Assembly: GCA_013139755.1 (NCBI GenBank)
Contig: WTAG01000399.1
Span: forward strand, 1 to 20,167
Length of the DNA: 20,167 nt
Origin: Methylomarinum sp.
GTDB lineage: Bacteria > Pseudomonadota > Gammaproteobacteria > Methylococcales > Methylomonadaceae
Direction of reading: 5' to 3'
The notes below the pieces were generated by a model. It was given only the letters and a program-made list of their open reading frames with translations. It made no database searches and had not been told where the DNA came from. Within the stretch, counting starts at the first letter, position 1; the number at the start of each line of letters is the position of its first letter. Made by a program: the position numbers and the translations under genes. This document shows positions 1-8,248 of this stretch, piece by piece.

Positions 1-618
1 CGATATTAATTGCCTTAACTTGCTTAAACGAAGCACTATCGGTTCTATACAACTGATTTGACTGTCTATCCATTCTGTCACTAATTTAGCATTTATTTTT
101 TCTAATGAAGCAACGTCATTATCTGAGATCACCTTAATGCAATGAATAAGTTCACCAGAGCCAAACCTAGCCGCCATTTCATAAAATGCAGCCGCTTCCA
201 TATCATACAAGCAACCTTCATTATATTCGGTAGCAGCTATAGACGATGTCTTAATAGTGCAAGCATCAGGCCAATTATTTCCTATTAACTGCGGGTAAAA
301 TGCAGCCTCTGTTTCCACATCAACAATTTTTGAGGCTACCATTAGGCTTCCTATTTGCTTTGATTTATGACCGGCAATCCCTATATTGAGCATTACTGGT
401 AACTGAGCATCAGGGTACAAGGCTAAGGTATAAGCAACCCCACCCGCCATTGCAACCTTACCCACCCCTGTCACTGTTAAGGCAATCTCATTGTTTTTGT
501 AAATTGCAAAAGCATGTACTGCCTGCTGTTTTTTTAGACCAAAAAGTCTAATCATAGGCTTCGCTTCACACTCTAATGCGACAAAAATAAATAACTGGGG
601 GGTTAACTGACTAATCAT
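1..618 (-). CDS. Nucleoside phosphorylase / MTA-SAH nucleosidase superfamily protein (3' end outside window)
   Basis: The reading frame is open from an ATG at 618 down to the window edge (206 codons, no stop), so the C-terminus is missing. The N-terminal strand (FIFVALECEAKP), a glycine-rich segment (TVTGVGKVAMAGG), NIGIAGHK and, above all, YDMEAAAFYEMA match the purine nucleoside phosphorylase/MTAN (COG0775) fold. In that fold the Met-Glu of the DME(A/G)AA motif binds the ribose and the following SDND supplies the purine-contacting Asp. The likely reaction is cleavage of an adenosine-type nucleoside in the cytosol. The substrate cannot be read from the sequence; a hopanoid-pathway (HpnG-like) or Pfs-like role are both possible. 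Its ATG overlaps the end of the upstream glycosyltransferase gene by 8 bases (ATGATTAG), so the two are probably translationally coupled. A weak AGG lies about 8 nt upstream of the start. Superfamily assignment is fairly sure, substrate unknown. Confidence 0.8.
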   Translation of the reverse strand, partial: MISQLTPQLFIFVALECEAKPMIRLFGLKKQQAVHAFAIYKNNEIALTVTGVGKVAMAGGVAYTLALYPDAQLPVMLNIGIAGHKSKQIGSLMVASKIVDVETEAAFYPQLIGNNWPDACTIKTSSIAATEYNEGCLYDMEAAAFYEMAARFGSGELIHCIKVISDNDVASLEKINAKLVTEWIDSQISCIEPIVLRLSKLRQLIS

Positions 619-1438
619 TCAAATACCTGTCTATTATCTGTTGGTAGATCTGAGCATCCTCCACTTTCCCTCGCTTTAAAGCACCATTTTTAAAAATGGT
701 GCATTTTTTTAACAACATGCTGATTGCTTCCTGTTTATTATCTTCCCCTAAGGTATCAGCTAGAATAATACTTTGTAACGCTTGTATCCTGTAGCGATCC
801 ATTCCCCAATATTTCATTGACAACTGATCTTCATGTCCGCCATATTTTTTAATCTGTGGTTCTTCTATGTAAAGTACAGGATATTTTGCTGTCACTCTCA
901 ACCACAAATCATAGTCTTCGCAAGCAGGTAATGTAATATCAAAATCTCCAACATCATAAAAAACCGAGCGATGAATCAAAATAGAAGAAGGCGACATCGC
1001 ACATAAAGGCAAGCAATGACTAAAAATCCAACCTCCGACTTTTTTATGTTTTTTCATTTGATTAACTCTAACTCCATTACGAATCCAGAGTTCTTCTGTA
1101 TGACATACTTTATAACCGGGGTTTAACCTGACTAATTCCAACTGATTTTCTAATTTCTGCGGTAACCATTCATCATCTGAGTCTAAAAAGGCCACCCATT
1201 GACCTTTTGCCTTTAGCAGGCCTCTATTTCTTGCACTACTTACCCCCTTATTTTGCTGCTGACTATAGACTGCATCAGGAAAGTGTTCCCGCATCATTTC
1301 AGCAGTGCCATCGGTCGAGCCATCATCAATGACAACAACCTCATAATCAGAAAAAGTCTGCGCATAAACCGACTCCAACGCACGTTTTAACAACGCACAG
1401 CGATTATATGTTGGAATAATAATCGAGACTTTGAACAC
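611..1438 (-). CDS. Glycosyltransferase family 2
   Basis: 275 aa. The N-terminus VSIIIPTYNR, the nucleotide-binding VVVIDDGSTDGT (about residues 34-45) and the metal-binding FLDSDDEW (DSD at 86-88) are the hallmarks of GT-A fold, family 2 inverting glycosyltransferases that use NDP-sugars. An acidic CEDYDLWLR segment further on fits the usual acceptor/catalytic-base region. No membrane segments are seen, so it is probably cytosolic or peripheral. The acceptor is unknown; the usual ones are polysaccharide, LPS or lipid. The start codon is GTG at 1438, supported by a good TAAGGAG Shine-Dalgarno at 1444-1450 with 5-nt spacing. It is the first gene of a two-gene unit with the overlapping nucleosidase-like gene, and is divergent from rsd. 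Standing alone, without other sugar or polysaccharide genes in view, its pathway cannot be told. Confidence 0.88.
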   Translation of the reverse strand: MFKVSIIIPTYNRCALLKRALESVYAQTFSDYEVVVIDDGSTDGTAEMMREHFPDAVYSQQQNKGVSSARNRGLLKAKGQWVAFLDSDDEWLPQKLENQLELVRLNPGYKVCHTEELWIRNGVRVNQMKKHKKVGGWIFSHCLPLCAMSPSSILIHRSVFYDVGDFDITLPACEDYDLWLRVTAKYPVLYIEEPQIKKYGGHEDQLSMKYWGMDRYRIQALQSIILADTLGEDNKQEAISMLLKKCTIFKNGALKRGKVEDAQIYQQIIDRYLND

Positions 1439-1465
1439 AAAAACTCCTTATATTTTAAATAATTG

Positions 1466-1494
1466 TTGTACTATCTTAATAAATGACATAAATT
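1466..1494 (+). promoter_or_regulatory. Candidate sigma-70 promoter for rsd
   Basis: TTGTAC at 1466-1471 and TAAATT at 1489-1494 are separated by exactly 17 nt, about 30 nt upstream of the rsd ATG. Match to consensus is 3/6 and 4/6, so in this AT-rich 85-nt divergent gap it could be chance. Confidence 0.3.
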
Positions 1495-1523
1495 AATAAC
1501 CTAACTTAAAGAAGGAGGCGACT

Positions 1524-1970
1524 ATGTCAGCTGTCATGCAAATAAACCCTGAAAGACGTCAGCACAACCAACATCTGGTTTCTGAACTACAACAAGAAAG
1601 AAATCAAGTATGGTCTTTATACTGCAAAGTTGCGGAACAAAAACCGTTTTCATGCTCCTCACAAACCCAGTCATTATTGACTCAGTTCTCGCAATTATTG
1701 ATTGATTATGTTTCCTTAGGACATTTTGGCATCTACGAGCGACTCATATCAGGCACAGAACGTAGAGAAATAACTTTAACTGCTGCTAAAAACATGTACC
1801 CAGAATTCTCACAAACGACTGAAGCCGTTATTGCCTTTAATGACAAGTATGACGATCATAAACCAACACTTAGCATTGATAAGCTAGAGGCTGACCTGTC
1901 TTTTTTGGGGGAAAACCTTGCAAAAAGAATTGAACTTGAAGATGAACTCTGCAAACTGGTGCTGAAATAA
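1524..1970 (+). CDS. rsd: Rsd/AlgQ family anti-sigma-70 factor
   Basis: 148 aa, close to the usual 150-160 for Rsd/AlgQ. The signature helix LIDYVSLGHFGIYER (about residues 59-73) aligns directly with the LVDYLSAGHFSIYER segment of E. coli Rsd. The C-terminal LGENLAKRIELEDELCKLVL also matches the family. Rsd binds domain 4 of the housekeeping sigma factor RpoD and holds it off core RNA polymerase, favouring alternative sigmas in stationary phase; in pseudomonads AlgQ also affects alginate and siderophore genes. The start is secure: a near-perfect AAGGAGG lies 6-7 nt before the ATG at 1524, stronger than that of any neighbour, which suggests efficient translation. It stands alone, divergent from the glycosyltransferase and convergent with the UPF0182 gene. 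Confidence 0.9.
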   Translation: MSAVMQINPERRQHNQHLVSELQQERNQVWSLYCKVAEQKPFSCSSQTQSLLTQFSQLLIDYVSLGHFGIYERLISGTERREITLTAAKNMYPEFSQTTEAVIAFNDKYDDHKPTLSIDKLEADLSFLGENLAKRIELEDELCKLVLK

Positions 1971-2073
1971 TATTACACGAGATAAACCGCTTACCTGTTC
2001 TTGTTAAGTTAAGTTGACTTGCCTATATGCATATGATTTTTGGCATGTGTAGGATAAGCAAAGGCGCTTTCAT

Positions 2074-2123
2074 ACCCACCATTTCAAGTGTGGTGGGTGG
2101 GCGCGCTATCACTTTGCCCACCC
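2074..2123. repeat. REP-like overlapping inverted repeats (two alternative hairpins)
   Basis: ACCCACCA (2074-2081) is perfectly complementary to TGGTGGGT (2091-2098), with a 9-nt loop. GGGTGGGC (2095-2102) is perfectly complementary to GCCCACCC (2116-2123), with a 13-nt loop. The middle arm is shared, so only one of the two hairpins can form at a time. The GC-rich GTGGGC/GCCCAC palindrome resembles the REP-type intergenic repeats common in many bacterial genomes. That copies exist elsewhere in this genome is an inference. Confidence 0.6.
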
Positions 2124-2242
2124 TTATCGAACTAGAAACCTTCAACGCTGACCCTGCTATACTTGCGCACAGCAAAGTCAACACACATCGTACAGATATA
2201 AAATGATAGAACAACACCCCCATATATCAGTAACAAACCAGC

Positions 2243-2256
2243 TTTAGCGGACTAAA
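2243..2256. repeat. Short palindrome sharing its ends with the 8207-8248 repeat
   Basis: TTTAG-CGGA-CTAAA is a 5-bp-arm palindrome. The surrounding AGCTTTAG and ACTAAAACCT are also found around the hairpin at 8215-8241, while the middle differs. It is probably a decayed or variant copy of the same dispersed repeat. Confidence 0.45.
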
Positions 2257-2280
2257 ACCTGTCAGCTCAACACCTTACCG

Positions 2281-4917
2281 CTATTCCTGCTCTCCTATAG
2301 ACGTACCTGTTCCAGTATCTTTCGAACCTGCCACAAATAAATCCTTCAAGCGTTTAAATGCTGTCCATAATGTTTTATCCATCACTACTTCATTACCTAT
2401 AGATACAATCACACGAGTCAGTTCTGGGATTTTAGTTTTGGTAGAGATCATGTAAATAGGCTGCACATACAGTATCGAATGCTCCATAGGCAAAATAATC
2501 ATACGCCCTCTTTGAACTCTTGATCCATGCTGATCCCACAAGGTAAATTGTTCTGAAATCTCTGGACTCTGATCAATCAAAGCATCGACCTGTGCAGGAC
2601 CATTCACCTGAATATCTTTATTAAACTTATGGATGGTAATACCTGGCTTATAAGCATCTCCACACAGTTCATTATCAGCTGTTCCTGCCACGCCTATCAT
2701 GCTTAAATTATCACGATGCACTGGTGTCATTGGATTGATCATGACAAACTCTTCTCTGTCATTACAATTATCAAAATCCATGGTTATAAAATAGTGCAAT
2801 ACCGGTTTTTTATTTACAGTGGCATATTGCCATGTCTCAGCCTGCTCATAAAATAATTCCGGCGTTTTCTGGTGATACTTTGCGTAGACCTTCATCTGCA
2901 GATAAAACAAATCACGCGGATAACGTAAATGCTTTTGTATTTCCGCAGGCATCTTTTCCAGCTCCTGAAACACGCCAGGATAAGCGCGGCTATAGGCTTG
3001 AATAATAGGATCCGACGGATTGGAAATATAATACTTTGTTGCCCCATTATAAGCATCTACGGTAATCTTTACGGAATTACGAATATAATTAAACCGATGT
3101 TTTCCATCAAGAAAATCATCTGCTGCCGGCTTTGAAACAGGATAATGATTAGACAAGGTATAAGCATCCTGCACCCAAAAAAACCTGTCTTTAGTTATGA
3201 CAAGATAAGGGTCTTTATCCAAATGCAAATAAGGCGTGAGCGTATTAATGCGCTCTATAATATTCCTGCGCAACAACATCTTGCTTTTCTTGCTTATATT
3301 TGTGGAAAAGAATATTTTTTCATCTTTAAAATAGAAAGCAAACAATGCCTTTCTAAAATAGGAAGGAATGGGGACACCTGCTTTTCCTTCATAACTGCTG
3401 TCTAAGCTAGGGTCGGTTCCTGCAAGCTCTTTAACATCTAATTTATTTGGAACAATGACGTATTTATAATTCTCCTGACCGTAATAAATATCTGGGTACT
3501 TAACACTAAACCCCATAGTAGAAGACATATTCAGGTCTCGTAAATACCAAATAATGGGTTTAGCTGCGTCCTGAGCGGCGGGAGTGACTACTGCACCGTA
3601 CCCATGTGTATAGCGGAGATGGGTGTTCTCCCAGTTTTGAGCTTCTGCCGGTAATTTCTTGATGTTCATTTCTCTTGCAGCCAGATTCACTTGCAGGAAA
3701 TGATCATTAAGAAAATAACGGTCTTCATCGACTTCTTTGAACCGATAATAAGGTCTTATTCCTTGTAACTGCATATAGCCATCTGTCAGATATTCTCTAT
3801 CCCAGACAGGAATGTTTTCAAAATGTCTTTGGCTGCTCCACTGCTCAATATCCTGACTTGCATCCAGCGTGACAGTAAAATCAACCGTTTTAATATTATT
3901 CAGATCATAGGCATCCAATGTGGCGTCTATATTATTCTTCATAAAAGACTTTTCAGTGGTCACTGGACTTGGTTTTACTATAAATTTTTCAATTAAGTCA
4001 GGAATGGTTTGAACTTTCTGCAACCCCAAAACCATTAAAAAAATCATCCCAGAAACAAAAAAAGGCGCTTTAACTCTATGTCTTTCAGAAAATATAAAAA
4101 TAATAGCTGTAACCGCTGTGGCAATAAAAGCGACTATTGATAGCCATATCAGCGGTAGTTGATAACGTATTTCAACGAACCCTGGCCCGAAGAATACCGG
4201 TTCATGGCTGTCTGTGTACAACAACGAAAAACGATCAAGTAAAAAGCCCCAGACAACAAAAAGAACAACGAAACTTATCAATACCGTTAAATGTATTTTG
4301 GCACCCACTGGAAACTCTTTGTTCTGATTAGGGACAAATATGTGCTCTAACCAATACAAACATCCCACCAAAAAAAACAACAAAATGGCTGTCAGCAATA
4401 GCTCTTGTTGAATCAACATGAAAACGGGATAAGAAAACAGGTAAAAACTGACGTCATTACCATAAACAGGTTCAGTCAAACCTGCAGAACTACCAAAGAA
4501 AAACAGAATCGCAGATTCCCATTGCTCATAAAATGGAATGGCAATTACAACTGCTAAAATAAATGACAATGGCGTATATACTTTTGCCGAGCCATCCATA
4601 AACACTTCGGCAAAACGTTGAAAACGCCTTCTTTTATCCGCATCCAACAACACATCATCAGGTGGACTTAACCCCAAATAACGCGAAGCTATCCAAAAAT
4701 GAAAAAAGAAAATCGCAAAGAAAAGTAAGGTCACTCCACCAGAAAGGATAAAGCGATAAAGCAATCTCAACCAAAAATATGCTTCCAACTCTAGTGATCT
4801 AAACCACCATAAATCAACAAATAAATCCAGAAAGACAAAGTAGAAAGCAACATATAAAACAATGGCAATTACAAGTGTTGCGCCTGCCAAAGCGGGTAAC
4901 AGTTTCCAGTTACGCAT
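2281..4917 (-). CDS. UPF0182 (COG1615) family large membrane protein
   Basis: 878 aa, within the roughly 850-1000 aa range of this conserved family of unknown function. The N-terminal third has seven hydrophobic segments (about residues 8-30, 50-75, 115-133, 160-190, 208-228, 256-276 and 284-302). A large soluble portion of about 570 residues follows; with seven segments and a short positive N-terminus (MRNWK) it is probably periplasmic. The WWFRSLELEAYFWLRLLYR stretch after the first segment, the YTDSHEPVFFGPGFVE region and the WYLRDLNMSSTMGFSVKYPDIYYGQ region are typical of the family. The ATG at 4917 is preceded by GAGGAA. It lies 89 bp downstream of the DUF4442 gene on the same strand and may be co-transcribed with pepN-DUF4442 or have its own promoter. 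Family assignment is confident; no biochemical role can be given. Confidence 0.85.
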   Translation of the reverse strand: MRNWKLLPALAGATLVIAIVLYVAFYFVFLDLFVDLWWFRSLELEAYFWLRLLYRFILSGGVTLLFFAIFFFHFWIASRYLGLSPPDDVLLDADKRRRFQRFAEVFMDGSAKVYTPLSFILAVVIAIPFYEQWESAILFFFGSSAGLTEPVYGNDVSFYLFSYPVFMLIQQELLLTAILLFFLVGCLYWLEHIFVPNQNKEFPVGAKIHLTVLISFVVLFVVWGFLLDRFSLLYTDSHEPVFFGPGFVEIRYQLPLIWLSIVAFIATAVTAIIFIFSERHRVKAPFFVSGMIFLMVLGLQKVQTIPDLIEKFIVKPSPVTTEKSFMKNNIDATLDAYDLNNIKTVDFTVTLDASQDIEQWSSQRHFENIPVWDREYLTDGYMQLQGIRPYYRFKEVDEDRYFLNDHFLQVNLAAREMNIKKLPAEAQNWENTHLRYTHGYGAVVTPAAQDAAKPIIWYLRDLNMSSTMGFSVKYPDIYYGQENYKYVIVPNKLDVKELAGTDPSLDSSYEGKAGVPIPSYFRKALFAFYFKDEKIFFSTNISKKSKMLLRRNIIERINTLTPYLHLDKDPYLVITKDRFFWVQDAYTLSNHYPVSKPAADDFLDGKHRFNYIRNSVKITVDAYNGATKYYISNPSDPIIQAYSRAYPGVFQELEKMPAEIQKHLRYPRDLFYLQMKVYAKYHQKTPELFYEQAETWQYATVNKKPVLHYFITMDFDNCNDREEFVMINPMTPVHRDNLSMIGVAGTADNELCGDAYKPGITIHKFNKDIQVNGPAQVDALIDQSPEISEQFTLWDQHGSRVQRGRMIILPMEHSILYVQPIYMISTKTKIPELTRVIVSIGNEVVMDKTLWTAFKRLKDLFVAGSKDTGTGTSIGEQE

Positions 4918-5006
4918 AAATTCCTCTTCTTATAGAATGGTTGTACGCTTTACAAATATTAGAAATGAGCCAAAATCCAGCACATATATGATTGGTATTC
5001 TACCAC

Positions 5007-5498
5007 TCAACGTTTGTTTTTTGCTTTATATCCTTTAGGTCTAATCGCAATACGCGCCTTTATTGTGGTACATAAAGTGCCATCCGCCTGATAATAAGCA
5101 TATTCAAATTCAGGAGTACTTCTACCCTTTTGCTTTAATTCCTGCCTTATTTGCGCTTCCTGTTCTGGCGACATAGCAAAGCGCAACTCCAAATCTGTCA
5201 GCCCCTCATATTTAAATTCCAACTGTAACGAACGTGTCCAGACAGCATGACCAGGAAAAACTTTGATGCAAGACATGGCTGCAATAGGATCAGCGAGACA
5301 AGCCTGAAAGCCACCAAATAAACTACCACCCGTGTTCGTTGCAACCCAGCTATGAGGCAACACAATTTTAACCTGTCTCCAACAAGGTGATAGTTCCCGC
5401 ACTTTAGGCCTTAACAACCAAAACGCAGGATACCATTCAATTCGCTGTTTATCCGTTAACCAGCCTGCATTCCAAATTAATCGACGTAAATTCACCAA
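5007..5498 (-). CDS. DUF4442 hot-dog fold thioesterase-like protein
   Basis: 163 aa. The segment SWVATNTGGSLFGGFQACLADP (about residues 50-71) carries the Asn-x-GG-x-x-FGG helix pattern of the DUF4442/YiiD-C group of hot-dog proteins, which are related to PaaI-type acyl-CoA thioesterases. The substrate is unknown and activity has not been shown for most members. The basic tail (PKGYKAKNKR) is probably unstructured. The start is not ATG: the frame opens after a stop at 5514-5516 and offers only TTG (5498) or the next codon GTG (5495). There is no clear Shine-Dalgarno, and the pepN stop lies just 2 nt upstream of the TTG, so initiation probably depends on ribosomes finishing pepN. The family call is good; enzymatic function is inferred. 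Confidence 0.75.
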   Translation of the reverse strand: MVNLRRLIWNAGWLTDKQRIEWYPAFWLLRPKVRELSPCWRQVKIVLPHSWVATNTGGSLFGGFQACLADPIAAMSCIKVFPGHAVWTRSLQLEFKYEGLTDLELRFAMSPEQEAQIRQELKQKGRSTPEFEYAYYQADGTLCTTIKARIAIRPKGYKAKNKR

Positions 5499-5500
5499 TT

Positions 5501-8146
5501 TTATAGCAAACTTTTACTTGCCACTTCATAAACATCTTTAGATACATCAGGGGTATTAACAATCTGTTCCAATGCTGCTTTCATTAACGCTTGTCTATTC
5601 ACATCAAAATGTTTCCATTGTGTTAATGCACCCACCATTCGGGATGCAACCTGTGGATTAATGGCATTTAATGCAATCACCTGATCCGCCAGGAATTGAT
5701 AACCTTGTCCATTAGCAGCATGAAAGTGTATTTGATTGGCCTGGCTAAACGCGCCAATTAATGAACGAACCCGATTAGGGTTTGTTAGCTCAAATGCAGG
5801 GTGTTTCATCAACCTTTGCACTACTGCAAAGGTATCTTCTGCACAACTACTTGCCTGTAAAGTAAACCACTTATCAATAACCAGTGCTTCATTTTGCCAT
5901 TGCTGATAAAAACTATCTAAACATGATTTTTTAGCAGGATTTTCACTGTCTACTACAACAGCTAATGCTGCTATTTGATCCGTCATATTTTTAGCGGTTT
6001 GAAATTGCTGCTCTGCTAACTGATAACTTTCTTGCGATTTCAGTTTAGCCAAATAACTTAAACAGCTATTTTTAATGCGCCTGCGACCTATTGCACCGGC
6101 ATCAAATTGACCTGACTCATCTTTATGGTACTTTTGATATAGTGCCTTAAACTGATCTTGTAACTGTTCGGCTAAAGACTGCTTAACAAATTCTCTGGCT
6201 TGATGAATCGCATCGACATCCACCACATCCATTTGTCCTGCCAAATAATTCTCTTCTGGCAAACTCAGCAATAATGACAGATACGACAAATCATCCCATG
6301 ATTGCTGCAAGATATTTTTATAAGCCTCAACGAGCATTGGATTTAAACTCAAGGCCTTCCCTTGTTGTATATCTTTTATTAAGCCAAAAATAATTGTGCC
6401 ACTCATTTTTTGACCCGCTTCCCAGCGATTAAAAGTATCGACATCGTGACTTAATAAGAATGCCAACTGCTCCAGGCTTTGTTGCATGTTTAAAACAACA
6501 GGCGCAGAAAACCCTCTCAATAACGAGACTATAGGCTGCTGCTCTAACTGTTCGAAAATAAAGCTTTGCTGATTCTCTTTTAGTTCTAGGGTAATTTCTT
6601 CACAAGGTTCACAATCCTTAATACAAATATTCGCTACTGAACCATCTGCGGCTAACAATCCCAATTTAATGGGAATATGTAAGGCTTGTTTAACCGACTG
6701 GCCAGGCGTAGCTGGCGAATGTTGTTTTATGGTTAAGCTAAGCGTTTTAGCTTGCGAATTATAATCTTCTGTTACCTCTAAAACAGGTGTTCCAGCCTGA
6801 GAATACCAACGCCTAAACAAAGCCAGATCGACATCATTTGTCGCCTCCATCGCACAAACAAAGTCATCACAGGTTACCGCTTGTCCATCATGACGTTGAA
6901 AATATAAATCACTGCCTTTTCTAAAACCTTCATCCCCTACCAGGGTACGAATCATACGCACGACTTCTGCACCTTTTTCATACACTGTTAAGGTATAAAA
7001 ATTATTAATTTCAATATACGCATCAGGGCGAATCGGGTGAGACAAAGGTCCTGCATCTTCCGCAAACTGTCTTGTACGTAGCAATTTAACATCTTCTATA
7101 CGCTTAACTGCTTTAGACGTTTGATCACCTGTAAACTCCTGATCACGAAAAACAGTAAAGCCTTCTTTTAAACTGAGCTGAAACCAGTCTCGACAGGTAA
7201 TTCTATTGCCTGTCCAGTTATGGAAATACTCATGTCCAATAACCCCTTCAATATGCTCATAATCACTATCCGTTGCCGTATCAGGACGCGCCAGTACAAA
7301 TTTGGTGTTAAATACATTTAGCCCTTTGTTTTCCATCGCGCCCATATTGAAATGACCGACTGCGACAATCATGTACAAATCCAGATCATACTCTCGGCCA
7401 TAACTTTGCTCATCCCAAGCCATTGAGTTTTTCAATGACTGCATGGCATGGTCACATTTATCAATATCATGTGATTCCACAAAAATTTGCAAGCTTATAT
7501 CGCGCCCACTCATGGTGGTAAAACTATCTTCAATACATTCTAGCTGACCGGCAACCAAGGCAAATAAATAACATGGCTTTTTAAAAGGGTCTTCCCAGGT
7601 CACCCAATGGCGATTATTTTGCAACTGACCTTCTGCTACTTTATTGCCATTCGACAATAACACTGGGTATTTATCTTTATCACCTACTAATGTGGTTTTA
7701 AATGTACACATAACATCAGGACGATCAAGAAAATAGGTGATTTTTCTAAAACCTTCTGCTTCACACTGAGTACATAACATAGTACTAGAAAGATATAAGC
7801 CTTCTAATGCAGTATTTGCTGTTGGATTAATAATGTTTTCAATGGAAACAATAAAAACCTGGCTCTGCGGTACTTTAGTAAGACTTAACGACTCATTATC
7901 TTGCTGATACTCGCTTGCAGTTAATGCAACACCGTCAATCGCCACACTGACCAGCTCCAAGCCCTCACCTTGTAAAACTAAAGCGGCATTTTGCACCTGA
8001 CTATTAGGATTAGCTTGCACAGTCAACGTTGAGACCACTCGCGTTTTCTGTTCATCCAGAATAAAATTTAGCTCTACATTATCAATTAAATATTCAGGTA
8101 CGGTGTATTCGTTTAAATAGATTGTTTTTGGGTTTGCGTCTTGCAT
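5501..8146 (-). CDS. pepN: Aminopeptidase N (M1 metallopeptidase)
   Basis: 881 aa, similar to the 870-aa E. coli PepN. The exopeptidase motif GAMEN is at 269-273. The zinc site HEYFHNW gives H305, E306 (catalytic) and H309, and the third ligand E328 lies in LKEGF, an offset of 8 residues from E. coli numbering. The order is the N-terminal beta domain, the thermolysin-like catalytic domain, a small beta domain and the all-helical C-terminal domain. The protein removes N-terminal residues from peptides in the cytosol and is the main broad-specificity aminopeptidase in related bacteria. The ATG at 8146 has no strong Shine-Dalgarno. It is the first gene of the pepN-DUF4442 pair. Upstream lies a 203-bp gap filled with palindromic repeats, which must also contain its promoter. 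Confidence 0.97.
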   Translation of the reverse strand: MQDANPKTIYLNEYTVPEYLIDNVELNFILDEQKTRVVSTLTVQANPNSQVQNAALVLQGEGLELVSVAIDGVALTASEYQQDNESLSLTKVPQSQVFIVSIENIINPTANTALEGLYLSSTMLCTQCEAEGFRKITYFLDRPDVMCTFKTTLVGDKDKYPVLLSNGNKVAEGQLQNNRHWVTWEDPFKKPCYLFALVAGQLECIEDSFTTMSGRDISLQIFVESHDIDKCDHAMQSLKNSMAWDEQSYGREYDLDLYMIVAVGHFNMGAMENKGLNVFNTKFVLARPDTATDSDYEHIEGVIGHEYFHNWTGNRITCRDWFQLSLKEGFTVFRDQEFTGDQTSKAVKRIEDVKLLRTRQFAEDAGPLSHPIRPDAYIEINNFYTLTVYEKGAEVVRMIRTLVGDEGFRKGSDLYFQRHDGQAVTCDDFVCAMEATNDVDLALFRRWYSQAGTPVLEVTEDYNSQAKTLSLTIKQHSPATPGQSVKQALHIPIKLGLLAADGSVANICIKDCEPCEEITLELKENQQSFIFEQLEQQPIVSLLRGFSAPVVLNMQQSLEQLAFLLSHDVDTFNRWEAGQKMSGTIIFGLIKDIQQGKALSLNPMLVEAYKNILQQSWDDLSYLSLLLSLPEENYLAGQMDVVDVDAIHQAREFVKQSLAEQLQDQFKALYQKYHKDESGQFDAGAIGRRRIKNSCLSYLAKLKSQESYQLAEQQFQTAKNMTDQIAALAVVVDSENPAKKSCLDSFYQQWQNEALVIDKWFTLQASSCAEDTFAVVQRLMKHPAFELTNPNRVRSLIGAFSQANQIHFHAANGQGYQFLADQVIALNAINPQVASRMVGALTQWKHFDVNRQALMKAALEQIVNTPDVSKDVYEVASKSLL

Positions 8147-8174
8147 ATTTATTCTGGAAGCCTGTCAATTGTAG

Positions 8175-8192
8175 AGCGGACTTCAGTCCGCT
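8175..8192. repeat. 18-bp palindrome in repeat cluster upstream of pepN
   Basis: AGCGGACT and AGTCCGCT form perfect 8-bp arms around a 2-nt centre (TC). A partial copy of the central 10 bases (GGACTTCAGT) recurs in inverted orientation at 8298-8307. It looks like a REP-type dispersed repeat unit. Confidence 0.6.
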
Positions 8193-8206
8193 AATAAACA
8201 CCACAA

Positions 8207-8248
8207 GGAAGTAGAGCTTTAGTCCCGAGAGACTAAAACCTCACTTCC
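8207..8248. repeat. 42-nt imperfect hairpin repeat
   Basis: GGAAGT (8207-8212) pairs with ACTTCC (8243-8248), GAG (8214-8216) with CTC (8240-8242), and TTTAGTC (8218-8224) with GACTAAA (8231-8237). This gives about 16 bp, with one bulged base, a small internal loop and a 6-nt apical loop. A bulged stem of this size is typical of REP-like elements. Its AGCTTTAG...ACTAAAACCT core is shared with 2241-2260. Confidence 0.55.

Larger units (their letters stand above)
1971..2280. other. Gene-free region between convergent rsd and UPF0182 genes
   Basis: 310 bases with no credible gene. It holds the GC-rich palindromes at 2074-2123, a short TTTAG-CGGA-CTAAA palindrome at 2243-2256 and an ATATGCATAT palindrome at about 2025-2034. 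No canonical stem plus U-tract terminator was recognised for rsd. Confidence 0.7.

Noticed and set aside
2023..2223. 66-aa open frame on the minus strand in the rsd-UPF0182 gap
   Set aside because: It runs through the palindromic repeat, has no ribosome site and matches no family I recognise; such frames are common false genes over REP-type repeats.
2929..3405. Two plus-strand open frames inside the UPF0182 gene
   Set aside because: They lie antisense within a well-supported gene and have no family features.
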